Positions 1 through 8,785 of a DNA stretch of 64,000 bases are shown in pieces (position 1 is the first letter of the stretch; each line of letters starts with the position of its first letter). The notes under the pieces were generated by a model. That model was not told where the DNA came from and ran no database searches. It worked only from the letters and a program-made list of their open reading frames with translations. The position numbers and the translations under genes are program-made. Source of the DNA: Arthrobacter sp. ISL-48 (GTDB lineage Bacteria > Actinomycetota > Actinomycetes > Actinomycetales > Micrococcaceae); the NCBI RefSeq assembly GCF_018613805.1, contig NZ_JAGGPL010000016.1:1-64000 (forward strand), written 5' to 3'.

Positions 1-129
1 GGCGAGCTTTTCCACCAGATAGTGGTCGGTCAGGATGATGGCGCCGTCAGCACCGACAGCCTTGGAGTGCGCGTCGGACGGGACGGGGGCACCGGACTGG
101 GTGGTCGATACAGAGATGTTCGCAGTCAT
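1..129 (-). CDS. katA: catalase, N-terminal 43 residues (gene runs off the left edge)
   Basis: Only the first 43 codons are in the window, read leftwards from the ATG at 129. The stretch GAPVPSDAHSKAVGADGAI followed by LTDHYLVEKLA matches the N-terminal arm of clade-type haem catalases, which typically read PVPSDxHSxTVGxDGPxLLxDHYLxE. The haem pocket lies outside the window. It would destroy H2O2. Its position next to moeA, fdhA and a locus carrying two H2O2-producing oxidases (DmgO and SoxBDAG) makes it plausible that it protects cells during betaine breakdown. That link is inferred from gene order only. Confidence 0.75.
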   Translation of the reverse strand, partial: MTANISVSTTQSGAPVPSDAHSKAVGADGAIILTDHYLVEKLA

Positions 130-164
130 TATTCTCCTATTTCTCGATTACTTGTGAATGATGT

Positions 165-1469
165 TCAGAAGGAAGTCTTTGGGACAGCGCCGACCACGAT
201 CGTCTCGTTGGACTGGGTCCAGGGGAGGGGGAGCACAGGAACCGGCTCGCCAGACTGGACTCCGCCAGGGGGAACAGCCATGACGCCATCGGCCCGAGCC
301 AGTCCACGCATCATGCCGGGCCCGGTATGGGAAGCAGGGAAGGCCAGCCCCTCGATGAACCTGCAAGGAATCAGCCGCGTACGGCCTGGACACGGATCAA
401 TGTCAGCAGCGGACGTCGACTGCCCAACGGCGCTCAGTTGCCTGCCTCCGAGTGCCTCCAGCAGCGGTGCACCGATAGTGGTGAGGGCCATCATTGCTGC
501 CAACGGATTACCGGGCAGTCCGACGACGAAGCGGCCGTCCGGGAGCGCGGCCAGGACTGCCGGGTGGCCGGGCCGCATCGCGATGCCGTCCAGCAGCAAC
601 CGTCCGCCGAGGGCGGCGACGGCGGCGCGAAAGTGGTCGGTTTCGGAACGGCCGGTTCCCCCGGTGGTGATGGTGACGTCCGGCGTCCCGCCGGGGAATG
701 CTTTTGAACCGCCAAGTGCCGTCAGCCATTCGGTGTAGGTATCCCCGATGCGCACAGGACCGGCGGGCGTGCCTCCCAGCATGGCAATGACCGTGCCCAG
801 CTGCGGGCCAAAGGTGTCCCTGACCTGGCCGGGATCCGGAACGCCCGCAGTGACCACTTCGGAACCGGTCAGTACGATTCCGACCACAGGCCTGGGCTGC
901 ACCTGAAGACTGTCGTGGCCAGCCACGGCGGCGAGGGCAATGTGGCCCGGGTTCAGTATTGTGCCTGCGCGGATCAGCACCTCACCGGCGGCAGCTTCTT
1001 CGCCTGCAGGACGAATGTGCTGGCCCGGGCCCGGTTCGCCTTCCTTCGCGCTGTCATTGAGCCGCAGGAGAAGGCCGCCGCCAGCGTTTTGATGGATCCT
1101 GCCGCTTTCCTTGCGGAGTATCGACTGGGCACCGGAAGGTACCTGTCCGCCGGTAGCTATGACGCTGGCACTCCCGGGGTACAAAAAGGGTTCGTGATTT
1201 GTAAGGCGCCATGGACCATCGCCGTTGATGGCCCAGCCGTCCATGGCTGAGGAATCATAATGGGGGAGTTTTTGCAGGGCGGCGACGTCGCGGGTCAGGG
1301 TGTGGCCTGCTGCCAATCGGAGCGGGACATCCACGGGCGCGAGCGGGACCGCGCAATCAAAAGCCAGCTGCCGGGCTTCGGGCCAAGTGGGGGAGGGGTG
1401 TCTGGAAGGTCGCAATTCACAGTGCAACTCCGACGTGCCGCCGCTCGTGGCGGTTTCTTGGGCGAGCAA
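165..1469 (-). CDS. moeA: molybdopterin molybdenumtransferase MoeA
   Basis: MoeA inserts molybdenum into adenylylated molybdopterin in the cytoplasm, the last step of Mo-cofactor synthesis. Residues 69-79 (PHYDSSAMDGW) are the family's signature, followed later by GIVLTGSEVV and a TTGGTGRSETD segment corresponding to the MPT-binding domain. The 434-residue length is normal for MoeA. The start is TTG at 1469, supported by a strong AAAGGGGG sequence just upstream. The gene follows fdhA on the same strand across a 112-base gap that holds a large hairpin. The Mo-dependent formate-dehydrogenase-like protein at 3700-6027 is the obvious client. The symbol is a family-level call. Confidence 0.9.
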   Translation of the reverse strand: MLAQETATSGGTSELHCELRPSRHPSPTWPEARQLAFDCAVPLAPVDVPLRLAAGHTLTRDVAALQKLPHYDSSAMDGWAINGDGPWRLTNHEPFLYPGSASVIATGGQVPSGAQSILRKESGRIHQNAGGGLLLRLNDSAKEGEPGPGQHIRPAGEEAAAGEVLIRAGTILNPGHIALAAVAGHDSLQVQPRPVVGIVLTGSEVVTAGVPDPGQVRDTFGPQLGTVIAMLGGTPAGPVRIGDTYTEWLTALGGSKAFPGGTPDVTITTGGTGRSETDHFRAAVAALGGRLLLDGIAMRPGHPAVLAALPDGRFVVGLPGNPLAAMMALTTIGAPLLEALGGRQLSAVGQSTSAADIDPCPGRTRLIPCRFIEGLAFPASHTGPGMMRGLARADGVMAVPPGGVQSGEPVPVLPLPWTQSNETIVVGAVPKTSF

Positions 1470-1510
1470 CGGCGCCCCCTTTCTGAAGGTAGTGATGCAC
1501 TGAAACGTGC

Positions 1511-1568
1511 GGGGCCGGGGACCTTAAGGACTGCACCACGTGGTGCCTGCCTCACAGTCCCCGGCCCC
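1511..1568. terminator. nested inverted repeat between fdhA and moeA
   Basis: A perfect 12-base arm GGGGCCGGGGAC (1511-1522) pairs with GTCCCCGGCCCC (1557-1568). Inside the loop is a second perfect 14-base palindrome, GCACCACGTGGTGC (1533-1546). No T-run follows on either strand. It lies between the fdhA stop and the moeA start on the same strand, so it could terminate or attenuate fdhA transcription, or protect the 3' end. Confidence 0.55.
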
Positions 1569-1581
1569 GTCAGCCGGGGTG

Positions 1582-2799
1582 CTATGCCTTGACGTATCCG
1601 TTCGGGTTCAGCACGAACTTTGTTGCCGAGCCGGCGTCGAATTCGGCGTAGCCGCGCGGTGCGTCCTCAAGCGGGATCGCTGTGGCGTTCACTGCCTTGG
1701 CGATCTGGACCTTGTCATGCAGGATGGCCATCATCAGCTGACGGTTGTATGACATGACAGGGCACTGGCCGGTGGTGAAGGAAAGGGACTTCGCCCATCC
1801 GGTGCCCAAGGACAGGGATAGGGAACCGTGCTTGGCGGCCTCGTCGATTCCACCGGGGTCGCCGGTGACGTACAAACCGGGGATGCCAAGGGCCCCACCT
1901 GCGGCGGTGATGTCCATGAGGGAATTCAGCACGGTGGCGGGGGCTTCGTGGGATGCGTCCTTGCCGTGCCCGCGGGCTTCGAACCCCACGGCGTCGACGC
2001 CGCAATCCACCTCGGGCACTCCGAGGATCTGCTCGATCTGATCCTTCGGATCTCCGTTAGAGACGTTCACTGTTTCGCACCCGAAGGAGCGGGCCTGCGC
2101 CAGACGGTCCTCGTTCATGTCACCGACAATCACGACGGCGGCACCAAGCAGCTGTGCACCGGCGGCGGCCGCAAGGCCGACCGGGCCTGCGCCTGCAATA
2201 TAGACGGTAGACCCGACGCCGACTCCGGCCGTGACAGCGCCGTGGAACCCGGTGGGGAAGATGTCGGAGAGCATGGTCAGGTCCATGATCTTTTCCAGGG
2301 CCTGGTCCCGGTCCGGGAACCGGAGCAGGTTCCAGTCAGCGTAGGGGACCAGGACGAACTCCGCCTGCCCGCCGACCCAGCCGCCCATGTCGACATAGCC
2401 GTAGGCGCTGCCCGGGCGGTCGGGGTTCACATTCAGGCAGATGCCGGTTTTGCGTTCCTTGCAGTTCCGGCAGCGCCCGCAGGAAATATTGAAGGGGACC
2501 GAGACGATGTCTCCCACCTTGATGAACTCCACATCCGGTCCGACTTCCACCACCTCACCGGTGATTTCATGGCCGAGGACGAGGTCCTGGGGAGCGGTGG
2601 TGCGGCCGCGTACCATGTGCTGGTCCGAGCCGCAGATGTTGGTTGTCACCGTGCGCAGGATTGCACCGTGGGATACTTTCCGGCCCACGTTGGCCGGATT
2701 GACGCCAGGCCCGTCTTTGAGTTCGAACGTCGGGTAGTCGGTATTGATGATTTCGACGACACCGGGTTCCTTGTAGGCGACGGCTCTGTTTCCTGACAT
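1582..2799 (-). CDS. fdhA: glutathione-independent formaldehyde dehydrogenase
   Basis: Zinc-dependent medium-chain dehydrogenase, 405 residues, which oxidises formaldehyde to formate with NAD+ without added glutathione. Visible motifs are NICGSDQHMV (catalytic zinc Cys region), GHEITGEVVEVG, the four-Cys structural-zinc loop CGRCRNCKERKTGIC and the Rossmann motif GAGPVGLAAAA. Length and the tail with ATKFVLNPNGY agree with the Pseudomonas putida-type FdhA family. The ATG at 2799 is preceded by AAAAGGAG at ideal spacing, so the 88-codon in-frame upstream extension is rejected. It would detoxify formaldehyde released by the Rieske demethylase and by uncoupled DmgO/Sox turnover. A TGATATATCA-like element lies upstream at 3047-3056. 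Confidence 0.92.
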   Translation of the reverse strand: MSGNRAVAYKEPGVVEIINTDYPTFELKDGPGVNPANVGRKVSHGAILRTVTTNICGSDQHMVRGRTTAPQDLVLGHEITGEVVEVGPDVEFIKVGDIVSVPFNISCGRCRNCKERKTGICLNVNPDRPGSAYGYVDMGGWVGGQAEFVLVPYADWNLLRFPDRDQALEKIMDLTMLSDIFPTGFHGAVTAGVGVGSTVYIAGAGPVGLAAAAGAQLLGAAVVIVGDMNEDRLAQARSFGCETVNVSNGDPKDQIEQILGVPEVDCGVDAVGFEARGHGKDASHEAPATVLNSLMDITAAGGALGIPGLYVTGDPGGIDEAAKHGSLSLSLGTGWAKSLSFTTGQCPVMSYNRQLMMAILHDKVQIAKAVNATAIPLEDAPRGYAEFDAGSATKFVLNPNGYVKA

Positions 2800-3046
2800 G
2801 GAGACTCCTTTTAGCTGCTCGGGTTGGTGCTGGGATTTGGTGCCAGGCCTGTCGTGTCGGATGGCCTGGCATTGGTGCGGTAAGTTGCTGGCGCTGCCCC
2901 GTTGCCCAAAGCGGTGCTTCGATGAGGATACCTCCCCAGGTTTCAGGCCACCGAAGCACCATTCACGGAAACGGGACAGCTCATCTCCCTTGGTGGTGGC
3001 GTTGATCTCGGCCAAAGCGTAGATTGATATTTTTATTGTGCAGTAG

Positions 3047-3056
3047 AGATATATCA
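3047..3056. promoter_or_regulatory. candidate GntR operator upstream of fdhA
   Basis: AGATATATCA matches 9 of 10 bases of the perfect palindrome TGATATATCA found at 7011-7020. It sits in the 301-base gap between folE (stop at 3101) and fdhA (start at 2799). The rest of that gap has no gene. The surrounding AT-rich stretch (3020-3062) stands out from the high-GC background. Confidence 0.5.
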
Positions 3057-3100
3057 GATACATCCTACGGGTAGCCGCGGGGGCATGTCCAGAAATGTTT

Positions 3101-3703
3101 TTAGCGGCCGTGGATCAGGCTCAGCGCTTCGGCTCGGGCGGCCGGCAGCCGCAGTTCACCGCGGACTGCAGACGTGATGGTCCTTGCCCCCGGCTTACGC
3201 ACGCCCCGCATGGACATGCACAAATGCTCGCACTCGATCACCACAATCGCGCCCAGTGGCCGCAGCGATGCCACCAGGGCGTCCACCACCTGGGTGGTCA
3301 GCCTCTCCTGCACCTGCGGCCTCCGCGCAAAGACATCCACCAGCCTGGCCAGTTTGCTGAGGCCTGTCACCAGTCCCTCGGCAGAGGGGATGTAGCCTAC
3401 GTGTGCCACGCCATGGAACGGCACCAAGTGATGTTCGCACGTGGAATAGAACGGAATGTCCTTGACGATGACCATTTCACCGTGGCCGAGGTCGAAGGTC
3501 CTCTCCAATACCGCGAGGGGATCTTCATGGAGCCCGCCAAACATTTCCGTGGCGGCACGGGCCACACGGCTAGGAGTGTCCGCCAGTCCGGGCCTTTCCG
3601 GGTCCTCCCCGATGGCCAGAAGGTACTCGCGGACAGCCCGTTCCACCCTTGGCCCGTCCACACCCGTGGAAACAGTGGTTTCAGTCGTCAGGGCAACGCT
3701 CAT
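3101..3703 (-). CDS. folE: GTP cyclohydrolase I
   Basis: Converts GTP to 7,8-dihydroneopterin triphosphate, the first step of tetrahydrofolate synthesis. The 200-residue protein has the zinc-site motif [12 protein letters not shown] (Cys89, His92) and the second part [11 protein letters not shown] (Cys162), the family hallmarks. Its ATG overlaps the stop of the upstream formate-dehydrogenase-like gene by 4 bases (ATGA), so the two are translationally coupled. It is probably an additional copy dedicated to the folate-heavy C1 pathway, since actinobacteria usually carry folE in a separate folate cluster. That second copy cannot be checked here. Confidence 0.92.
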   Translation of the reverse strand: MSVALTTETTVSTGVDGPRVERAVREYLLAIGEDPERPGLADTPSRVARAATEMFGGLHEDPLAVLERTFDLGHGEMVIVKDIPFYSTCEHHLVPFHGVAHVGYIPSAEGLVTGLSKLARLVDVFARRPQVQERLTTQVVDALVASLRPLGAIVVIECEHLCMSMRGVRKPGARTITSAVRGELRLPAARAEALSLIHGR

Positions 3704-6027
3704 GCTTCGGCCCGCTCAAGCCGCACAATAACGGACTTGGAGGTCGGCGTGCCGCTGGTGTCGGCTACGGAGTCAAGCGGCACGAGGACGTTGGTTTCCG
3801 GGTAGTAGGCCGCCGCACAACCTTTGGGGGTCGAGTATGACATGATGCGGAAGTTCTCGGCCCGGCGTTCAGTCCCCCGGAACTCGGAGACGAGGTGAAC
3901 AATGTCCCCGTCCGTGAAACCCAGCTCAGTAATGTCGTCGGCGTTGATCAGGACGACGCGGCGCCCGCCGTGGATGCCGCGGTAGCGATCATCCTTGCCG
4001 TAGATGGTGGTGTTGTACTGGTCATGGGAGCGCAGGGTCTGAAGGACGAGCCGTCCCGCGGGGACCCTGATGAATTCCAGTTCATTGCCTGTGAAATGGG
4101 CCTTGCCCGACGCGGTATCGAACTTCCGGGCGTCCCGGGGCGGGTGGGGAAGGACGAACCCGCCAGGGTTCTGGATACGTTCCTCGAAGTTCTCGAAGCC
4201 GCTGAGGACCGCCTCGATGTGTTTCCTGATGACGGAGTAGTCGTCCCTCATGGCGAGCCAGTCCGCTTTGGGGGAGTTGGGGAGCGGGAGGTTATCGCCG
4301 CCGGTCAAGACTTTGTGGGCGATGTTGCACACAATGGCCACCTCGGACTGCAGGTGCTCGCTGGCGGGCTTAAGGCGTCCGCGGGAGGCGTGGACCGCAC
4401 TCATGGAATCTTCCACGGTCACCCTCTGGTCGCCCGTGCGCTGGGTATCCTTCTCGGTACGTCCGAGCGTCGGCAGAATCAGCGCACGACGGCCCGTCGA
4501 CACGTGGGAATGGTTCAGTTTCGTGGAGATCTGCACTGTCAGGCGAGCGTTGGCCAACGCCTGTTCGGTGACCTCGGAATCCGGTGCCGCCCGCACGAAG
4601 TTTCCGCCCATGCCGATGAAGACGCGTACTTTGCCGTCCCGCATGGCGCGGATGGCGGCCACGGTGTCGAAGCCGTGCGCCCGGGGGGAGAGGAACTGGA
4701 ACTCGTGGTCAAGCCGGTCGTGGAAGCTCTCCGGCATCTTCTCGAAGATGCCCATGGTCCGGTCACCCTGGACGTTGGAGTGGCCGCGGACGGGGCAGAC
4801 GCCGGCTCCGGGCTTGCCGATGTTGCCCTGGAGGAGCAGGACGTTGACCACGTCGCGGAGGGTGGGTACCGAGTGCTTGTGCTGGGTCAGGCCCATGGCC
4901 CAGCAGACGATGGTGGCGCTCGAGGCCAGGAGGCGTTCGCCAGTGGACTTGATCTGTTCCAGAGTCAATCCCGTGGCTTCGACGATGTCGTCCCATTCCG
5001 CCTTTTCGATGTACCGCAGGTATTCGTCGATGCCAACGGTGTGGTCCCTGATGAATTCATGGTCCAGCACAGTGGGCAGGCCAGGGGTATTGCGGCCCTG
5101 GGCTTCGGCTTCGAGGAGGTACTTGCCTAGCCCCTGGAAGAGGGCCTGGTCGCCGCCGGCGCGGATTTGGAGGAAGTCGTCGGTGAGTTGCGTGCCCACA
5201 ACCATGCCGGAAATGTTCTGCGGATTCTCAAACCGAAGGAGCCCGGCCTCGGGAAGCGGATTCACGGAGATGATGACGGCGCCGTTCTTTTTCGCCTTCT
5301 CCAGCGCGCTGAGCATGCGCGGGTGGTTGGTGCCTGGATTTTGACCCGCCACGAAAATCAGCGACGCCGTTTCCAGGTCCGTGAGGCTGACGGAGCCTTT
5401 GCCGATGCCGATCGTTTCCACCAGGGCCGAGCCGGACGATTCGTGGCACATATTGGAGCAGTCGGGCAAGTTGTTCGTCCCGATGCCCCGAACGAGGAGC
5501 TGGTAGGCAAAGGCTGCCTCGTTCGATGTCCGCCCGGAAGTGTAGAAGACTGACTGGTCGGGGTGCTCCATGTCCCTGATCTCCTGGGCGATCAGCTCAT
5601 AAGCGTCGTCCCACTCGATGGGCTTGTAGTGGGTTGCGCCTTCGTCGAGGAGCATCGGATGCGTTAGCCGGCCTTGTTGACCCAGCCAGTAGTCGTCGCG
5701 CGTCTTCAGGTCGGCAATGGAGTGCTTCGCGAAGAATTCAGGGGTGACGCGGCGGCGCGTGGCTTCTTCAGCCACCGCCTTGGCGCCGTTCTCGCAGAAT
5801 TCCGCAGCATTGCGCTTTTCGTGTTCGGGCCAGGCGCAGCCCATGCAGTCAAAGCCGTCAACCTGGTTGACTGCCAGGAGCGTCTGGATGCTGCGCAGCG
5901 GACCCATCTGCTCAAGGGAAATTTTCAACGCGTTCGCAACAGCCGGAAGGCCGACGGCAGTTGTTTTGGGCTTCGTCAGGCTCAGTTGTGACTCGTCGAT
6001 ATTCTGCTTGGGGGCTTTGGAAGCCAT
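3700..6027 (-). CDS. FdhF/YdeP-type molybdopterin oxidoreductase, probable formate dehydrogenase
   Basis: A 775-residue Mo-bis-MGD oxidoreductase of the YdeP/FdhF-like branch. Residues 57-67 ([11 protein letters not shown]) hold the family's short N-terminal Cys pair at 61-64. Cys194 in NMCHESSG is the likely molybdenum ligand, where E. coli FDH-H has selenocysteine. Context suggests it oxidises formate: it lies between a MetF-like gene and folE, with moeA, PurU (formate-releasing) and FdhA (formate-forming) nearby. It starts 12 bases after the MetF-like gene and overlaps folE by 4 bases. The electron acceptor is unknown and no dedicated Fe-S or haem partner is adjacent. Other acid-stress roles known for YdeP are possible. 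Confidence 0.8.
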   Translation of the reverse strand: MASKAPKQNIDESQLSLTKPKTTAVGLPAVANALKISLEQMGPLRSIQTLLAVNQVDGFDCMGCAWPEHEKRNAAEFCENGAKAVAEEATRRRVTPEFFAKHSIADLKTRDDYWLGQQGRLTHPMLLDEGATHYKPIEWDDAYELIAQEIRDMEHPDQSVFYTSGRTSNEAAFAYQLLVRGIGTNNLPDCSNMCHESSGSALVETIGIGKGSVSLTDLETASLIFVAGQNPGTNHPRMLSALEKAKKNGAVIISVNPLPEAGLLRFENPQNISGMVVGTQLTDDFLQIRAGGDQALFQGLGKYLLEAEAQGRNTPGLPTVLDHEFIRDHTVGIDEYLRYIEKAEWDDIVEATGLTLEQIKSTGERLLASSATIVCWAMGLTQHKHSVPTLRDVVNVLLLQGNIGKPGAGVCPVRGHSNVQGDRTMGIFEKMPESFHDRLDHEFQFLSPRAHGFDTVAAIRAMRDGKVRVFIGMGGNFVRAAPDSEVTEQALANARLTVQISTKLNHSHVSTGRRALILPTLGRTEKDTQRTGDQRVTVEDSMSAVHASRGRLKPASEHLQSEVAIVCNIAHKVLTGGDNLPLPNSPKADWLAMRDDYSVIRKHIEAVLSGFENFEERIQNPGGFVLPHPPRDARKFDTASGKAHFTGNELEFIRVPAGRLVLQTLRSHDQYNTTIYGKDDRYRGIHGGRRVVLINADDITELGFTDGDIVHLVSEFRGTERRAENFRIMSYSTPKGCAAAYYPETNVLVPLDSVADTSGTPTSKSVIVRLERAEA

Positions 6028-6039
6028 GTGATCTTCCCT

Positions 6040-6912
6040 TCAGATCGTGGCAGGAAACAATGGATTGGAAGTGCCGCCTGCGGCCAACGGGATGGTTGGC
6101 CGCAGCCCCTGCAGCCCATCCAGGAGGCCGGGCAGGCGGCCGAAGTCGTTAAACGTGTAGACATGGAACCCGGCAAAGAGCGGATCGCCCGCCAGTTCCT
6201 GGTGAACCTCGCGAATCAGGCGTCCGCTGTCATAGCTCAGGAAGTCGTCCCGCAACAGGGCTCCTGCCATCCCAGTCCCGCGGGCGAGCTTGAGGGAGCG
6301 GCCGACCCCGAGGCGTGCACCCAGAGACACCAGCTTCCGGACGGAGACCGGACCGGGGACTCCAACCCACACCGGTATGTGTATGCCGCTCTTGCGGATT
6401 GTCCGAAGGTACCGGCTGATCGCCTCGACGGAAAAGCACATCTGCGTGACCATGGAGGACGCCAAGGGCGCCTTCATGAGGAGGCTGGTGCTGAGTTGTT
6501 CCTGGCTAAGCTGCGGGTGGCCTTCCGGATAGCCGGCAATGCCTATGGAGAAGTCGGGTGAATATGCTTTGACCGCTTCAAGGAGTTGTCCGCTCCAGGT
6601 GTATGGGCCTGCCGCTACGCGCCGGTCACCGGCGACGAGAAAGAGCTCCGAGATACCTGCGTCCTGCAGAGGCTGCAGCAGCGAATGGAGTTCTGCCTGG
6701 CCTGTAATGCTGCGGGCCGCGAGGTGCGGAACTACGTGGTAACCCAGGTGCGCCAGGTTGACGGACGCCTCCACAGTCCGTGCTGGCCCGTGGTGCGGAA
6801 GGCACGTCACACTGACGGATCCCGTGGTGCCAAGAGCCGTGGGGAGCTGCGTGAGAAGATCGGCAGACGGAACTACTTCCAGCCGAACCCTTGCAATAGC
6901 TTCCTTGCTCAT
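6040..6912 (-). CDS. methylenetetrahydrofolate reductase-like protein (MetF family)
   Basis: 290 residues of MetF-type TIM-barrel sequence. Recognisable blocks are FLVAGDRR, VTQMCFS (the family's QxxFD-like strand) and GFHVYTFND near the C-terminus. Canonical MetF reduces methylene-THF to methyl-THF using FAD. Here it heads an operon with a Mo formate-dehydrogenase-like gene and folE, so it could instead act on excess methylene-THF or support C1 balance during betaine breakdown. The ATG at 6912 with GGAGAG just upstream is preferred over a 32-codon extension that would run into the operator at 7011-7020. Confidence 0.8.
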   Translation of the reverse strand: MSKEAIARVRLEVVPSADLLTQLPTALGTTGSVSVTCLPHHGPARTVEASVNLAHLGYHVVPHLAARSITGQAELHSLLQPLQDAGISELFLVAGDRRVAAGPYTWSGQLLEAVKAYSPDFSIGIAGYPEGHPQLSQEQLSTSLLMKAPLASSMVTQMCFSVEAISRYLRTIRKSGIHIPVWVGVPGPVSVRKLVSLGARLGVGRSLKLARGTGMAGALLRDDFLSYDSGRLIREVHQELAGDPLFAGFHVYTFNDFGRLPGLLDGLQGLRPTIPLAAGGTSNPLFPATI

Positions 6913-7010
6913 TACTCTCCGATCGTCGACACCACCGCAACGCTGCCTGCCAGAGCGGATGTTCTCCAACGGGGGCCAACACCAGGGTTGACATTTTTTT
7001 GATGACATAT

Positions 7011-7020
7011 TGATATATCA
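7011..7020. promoter_or_regulatory. perfect palindromic operator TGATATATCA between the MetF-like operon and gntR1
   Basis: TGATATATCA is its own reverse complement. A TTGACA hexamer is at 6988-6993, and a TACTAT hexamer that could serve as a -10 is at 7031-7036. The right flank (ATATATCAGTTCTAGG, 7013-7028) reappears almost exactly, inverted, at 13043-13058 beside the second GntR gene. It is placed to control both the leftward MetF-like/fdh/folE operon and the rightward regulator gene. Confidence 0.65.
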
Positions 7021-7090
7021 GTTCTAGGAATACTATGTACACGAGGCCTTCTCGTCAAGGCTCGGCCGGGCATCGGGAGGAGACTTGAAA

Positions 7091-7786
7091 ATGGCAAGCG
7101 GTGGAGAACTACCGTCGGATGTAGGGAGCTCGTACCTGCCTGTGAGGCAGGAGGACGAGTCCTTCGCTGACTTCGCCTACAGGGTGCTCTGCGATGAATT
7201 GATCGTCTTGGACATCAAGCCTGGCGAACCATTGAACGACGAGGTGATCTCCAGGCGGCTCGGAGTGGGAAGAACACCCATCCGGGAGGCCATGAAGCGC
7301 CTTGAAAGCGACCATCTGGTGGTGGCATACCCCCGCCGGGGAACATTCGCCGCAGGGGTAGACATCACGGATCTTGCTGAAATCTCCGAAATCCGGCAGC
7401 TCTTGGAGCCTGCAGCCGCAGCACGGGCTGCCCGGATGGCGTCGCCGCAGCTCCGACAGGAAATCAAGGAATTCGCCAGGGAAGTCGGGGAGCTCCTGCC
7501 AAGAACGCACTCCCAGCGGGACCTCATGCGCCTGGACATGCGGGTACACCGGATGATCTACCGGGCCACCGGCAGCCGGCATCTTGAAGATGTCCTGATC
7601 CGGTACGACAACCTGGCGACGCGGATCTGGAGCCTTGTGCTCGAGAAGCTTCCTCCCGTGTCCGAGCATATTGCCCAGCACATTGAGCTGCTCGAATGCA
7701 TCGCTGAGGGGGATTCCGAAGCTGCTGCGCGGCTGACCACCAAGCACGTGTCAGACTTCGAGAACCTGATCAGGGCCGTCTTGTAG
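7091..7786 (+). CDS. GntR-family regulator, FCD (FadR-like) subfamily, copy 1
   Basis: 231 residues: an N-terminal winged helix-turn-helix (ISRRLGVGRTPIREAMKRL, the GntR signature) and a C-terminal helical FCD ligand-binding domain with HLEDVLIRYDNLATRIW. Start chosen at ATG 7091, 8 bases after GGAGGAG. A TTG at 7085 in the same frame is too close to it. The protein is a clear paralogue of the regulator at 13135-13812, sharing the HTH, the PRRGTFA wing and the HLEDVLIRYDNLATRIW block. It is divergent from the MetF-like operon and has the operator in its own leader, so autoregulation and control of C1 genes are likely. Confidence 0.88.
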   Translation: MASGGELPSDVGSSYLPVRQEDESFADFAYRVLCDELIVLDIKPGEPLNDEVISRRLGVGRTPIREAMKRLESDHLVVAYPRRGTFAAGVDITDLAEISEIRQLLEPAAAARAARMASPQLRQEIKEFAREVGELLPRTHSQRDLMRLDMRVHRMIYRATGSRHLEDVLIRYDNLATRIWSLVLEKLPPVSEHIAQHIELLECIAEGDSEAAARLTTKHVSDFENLIRAVL

Positions 7787-7828
7787 CCCCCGGGCAGGTT
7801 AGGGAACGGCCCGTGGATCGGTTTGGGT

Positions 7829-7868
7829 CCGCGCCGTGCAGAACGCATTCAGGATCTGCACGGCGCGG
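7829..7868. terminator. bidirectional hairpin terminator between gntR1 and folD
   Basis: A perfect 14-base stem CCGCGCCGTGCAGA (7829-7842) pairs with TCTGCACGGCGCGG (7855-7868) around a 12-base loop. It lies in the 126-base gap between two convergent genes, the expected place for a shared terminator. No T-run is present, as is common in actinobacteria. Confidence 0.7.
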
Positions 7869-7912
7869 CTAGGGCAACAGGCACTATGTGAGCCAGGCGG
7901 GCCTGCGGCGGA

Positions 7913-8785
7913 TCACCCGGCTGTTCCCCGGACCAAGGCGCGCGACTGCTCCCGTGCGGCCTCGGTGGTGTGCAGCAGAAGCAGTGACGTCGTGACCGAG
8001 CCGACACCGCCCGGAACGGGTGTCAATGCCGCCGCGATGCCCCGGACGCTGGCTTGTTCCACATCCCCCACGAGGGAGCCGTCCGGAAGGACGTTGGTGC
8101 CGACGTCGATCACCACGGCCCCGGAGGAAATATGGCCGCCGTTCAGCAGGCCGGTGCGCCCGGCGGCGACAACCACGACGTCGGCCGTCTTGGTGTGTTT
8201 CTCCAGCGGCCCCGACCTGGAGTGGCAGACGGTGACCGCGGCGTCGCGTTCCAGCAGCAGCAGGGACAGCGGTTTGCCGACGACGGCGGAACGACCAATC
8301 ACGACGACGTTCCGGCCCGCCACCGGGATGTCGAAGTGGTCAAGGATCTCGATCACGGCCCGGGCGGTTGCAGGTGCGAACGAGGGCTGGCCCACAGCCA
8401 GGCGGCCGAGGCTCAGGGGATTCGCGCCGTCGACGTCCTTCTCGGGGGCGATGTGCCCAACCAGCGCATCTGCATCGACGCGGGATGGCAACGGCGTCTG
8501 CAGGATAATGCCGTTGACCGACGACTCGGCACTGAGGTCTTTCAGGACCGAGGCCAATACCTGTTCTGTCGCATCGTGGCCCAGGTCCACGATCCGGCAG
8601 CTGATGCCGGCGCTTTCTGCAGCCCGTTCGATGGACCGCACATACCAGTGCGTGGAGCCGTCGTCGGTGGCGACAACCACTGCAAGGGTGGGGCGCAGGC
8701 CCTCAGTTTCGAGGTCCCGGGCTTCGTCGTGAGCCTTCTGCTGAATGAGCCTTGCCAGTGTTCGTCCGGAGAGTGTGGTGCTCAA
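7913..8785 (-). CDS. folD: methylenetetrahydrofolate dehydrogenase FolD, predicted cyclohydrolase-deficient
   Basis: 290-residue FolD family protein that oxidises methylene-THF to methenyl-THF with NAD(P)+. It has LQTPLPSRVD, PEKDVDGANPLSLGRL, VIGRSAVVGKPLSLLL and TPVPGGVGSVT in the usual order. The conserved active-site Tyr is present (Tyr48 in WYVRSIERA), but the catalytic Lys four residues later is Ile52; I checked the codon (ATC). In bifunctional enzymes this Lys is needed for the cyclohydrolase step and is absent from monofunctional dehydrogenases. The coupled fchA gene upstream would supply that activity. Start is TTG at 8785, overlapping the fchA stop (TTGA), with AAAGGA 7 bases upstream. 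Confidence 0.9.
   Translation of the reverse strand: MSTTLSGRTLARLIQQKAHDEARDLETEGLRPTLAVVVATDDGSTHWYVRSIERAAESAGISCRIVDLGHDATEQVLASVLKDLSAESSVNGIILQTPLPSRVDADALVGHIAPEKDVDGANPLSLGRLAVGQPSFAPATARAVIEILDHFDIPVAGRNVVVIGRSAVVGKPLSLLLLERDAAVTVCHSRSGPLEKHTKTADVVVVAAGRTGLLNGGHISSGAVVIDVGTNVLPDGSLVGDVEQASVRGIAAALTPVPGGVGSVTTSLLLLHTTEAAREQSRALVRGTAG

Noticed and set aside
2800..3063. 88-codon N-terminal extension of fdhA
   Set aside because: The ATG at 2799 has AAAAGGAG at ideal spacing and gives the normal FdhA N-terminus; the extension crosses the AT-rich operator region.
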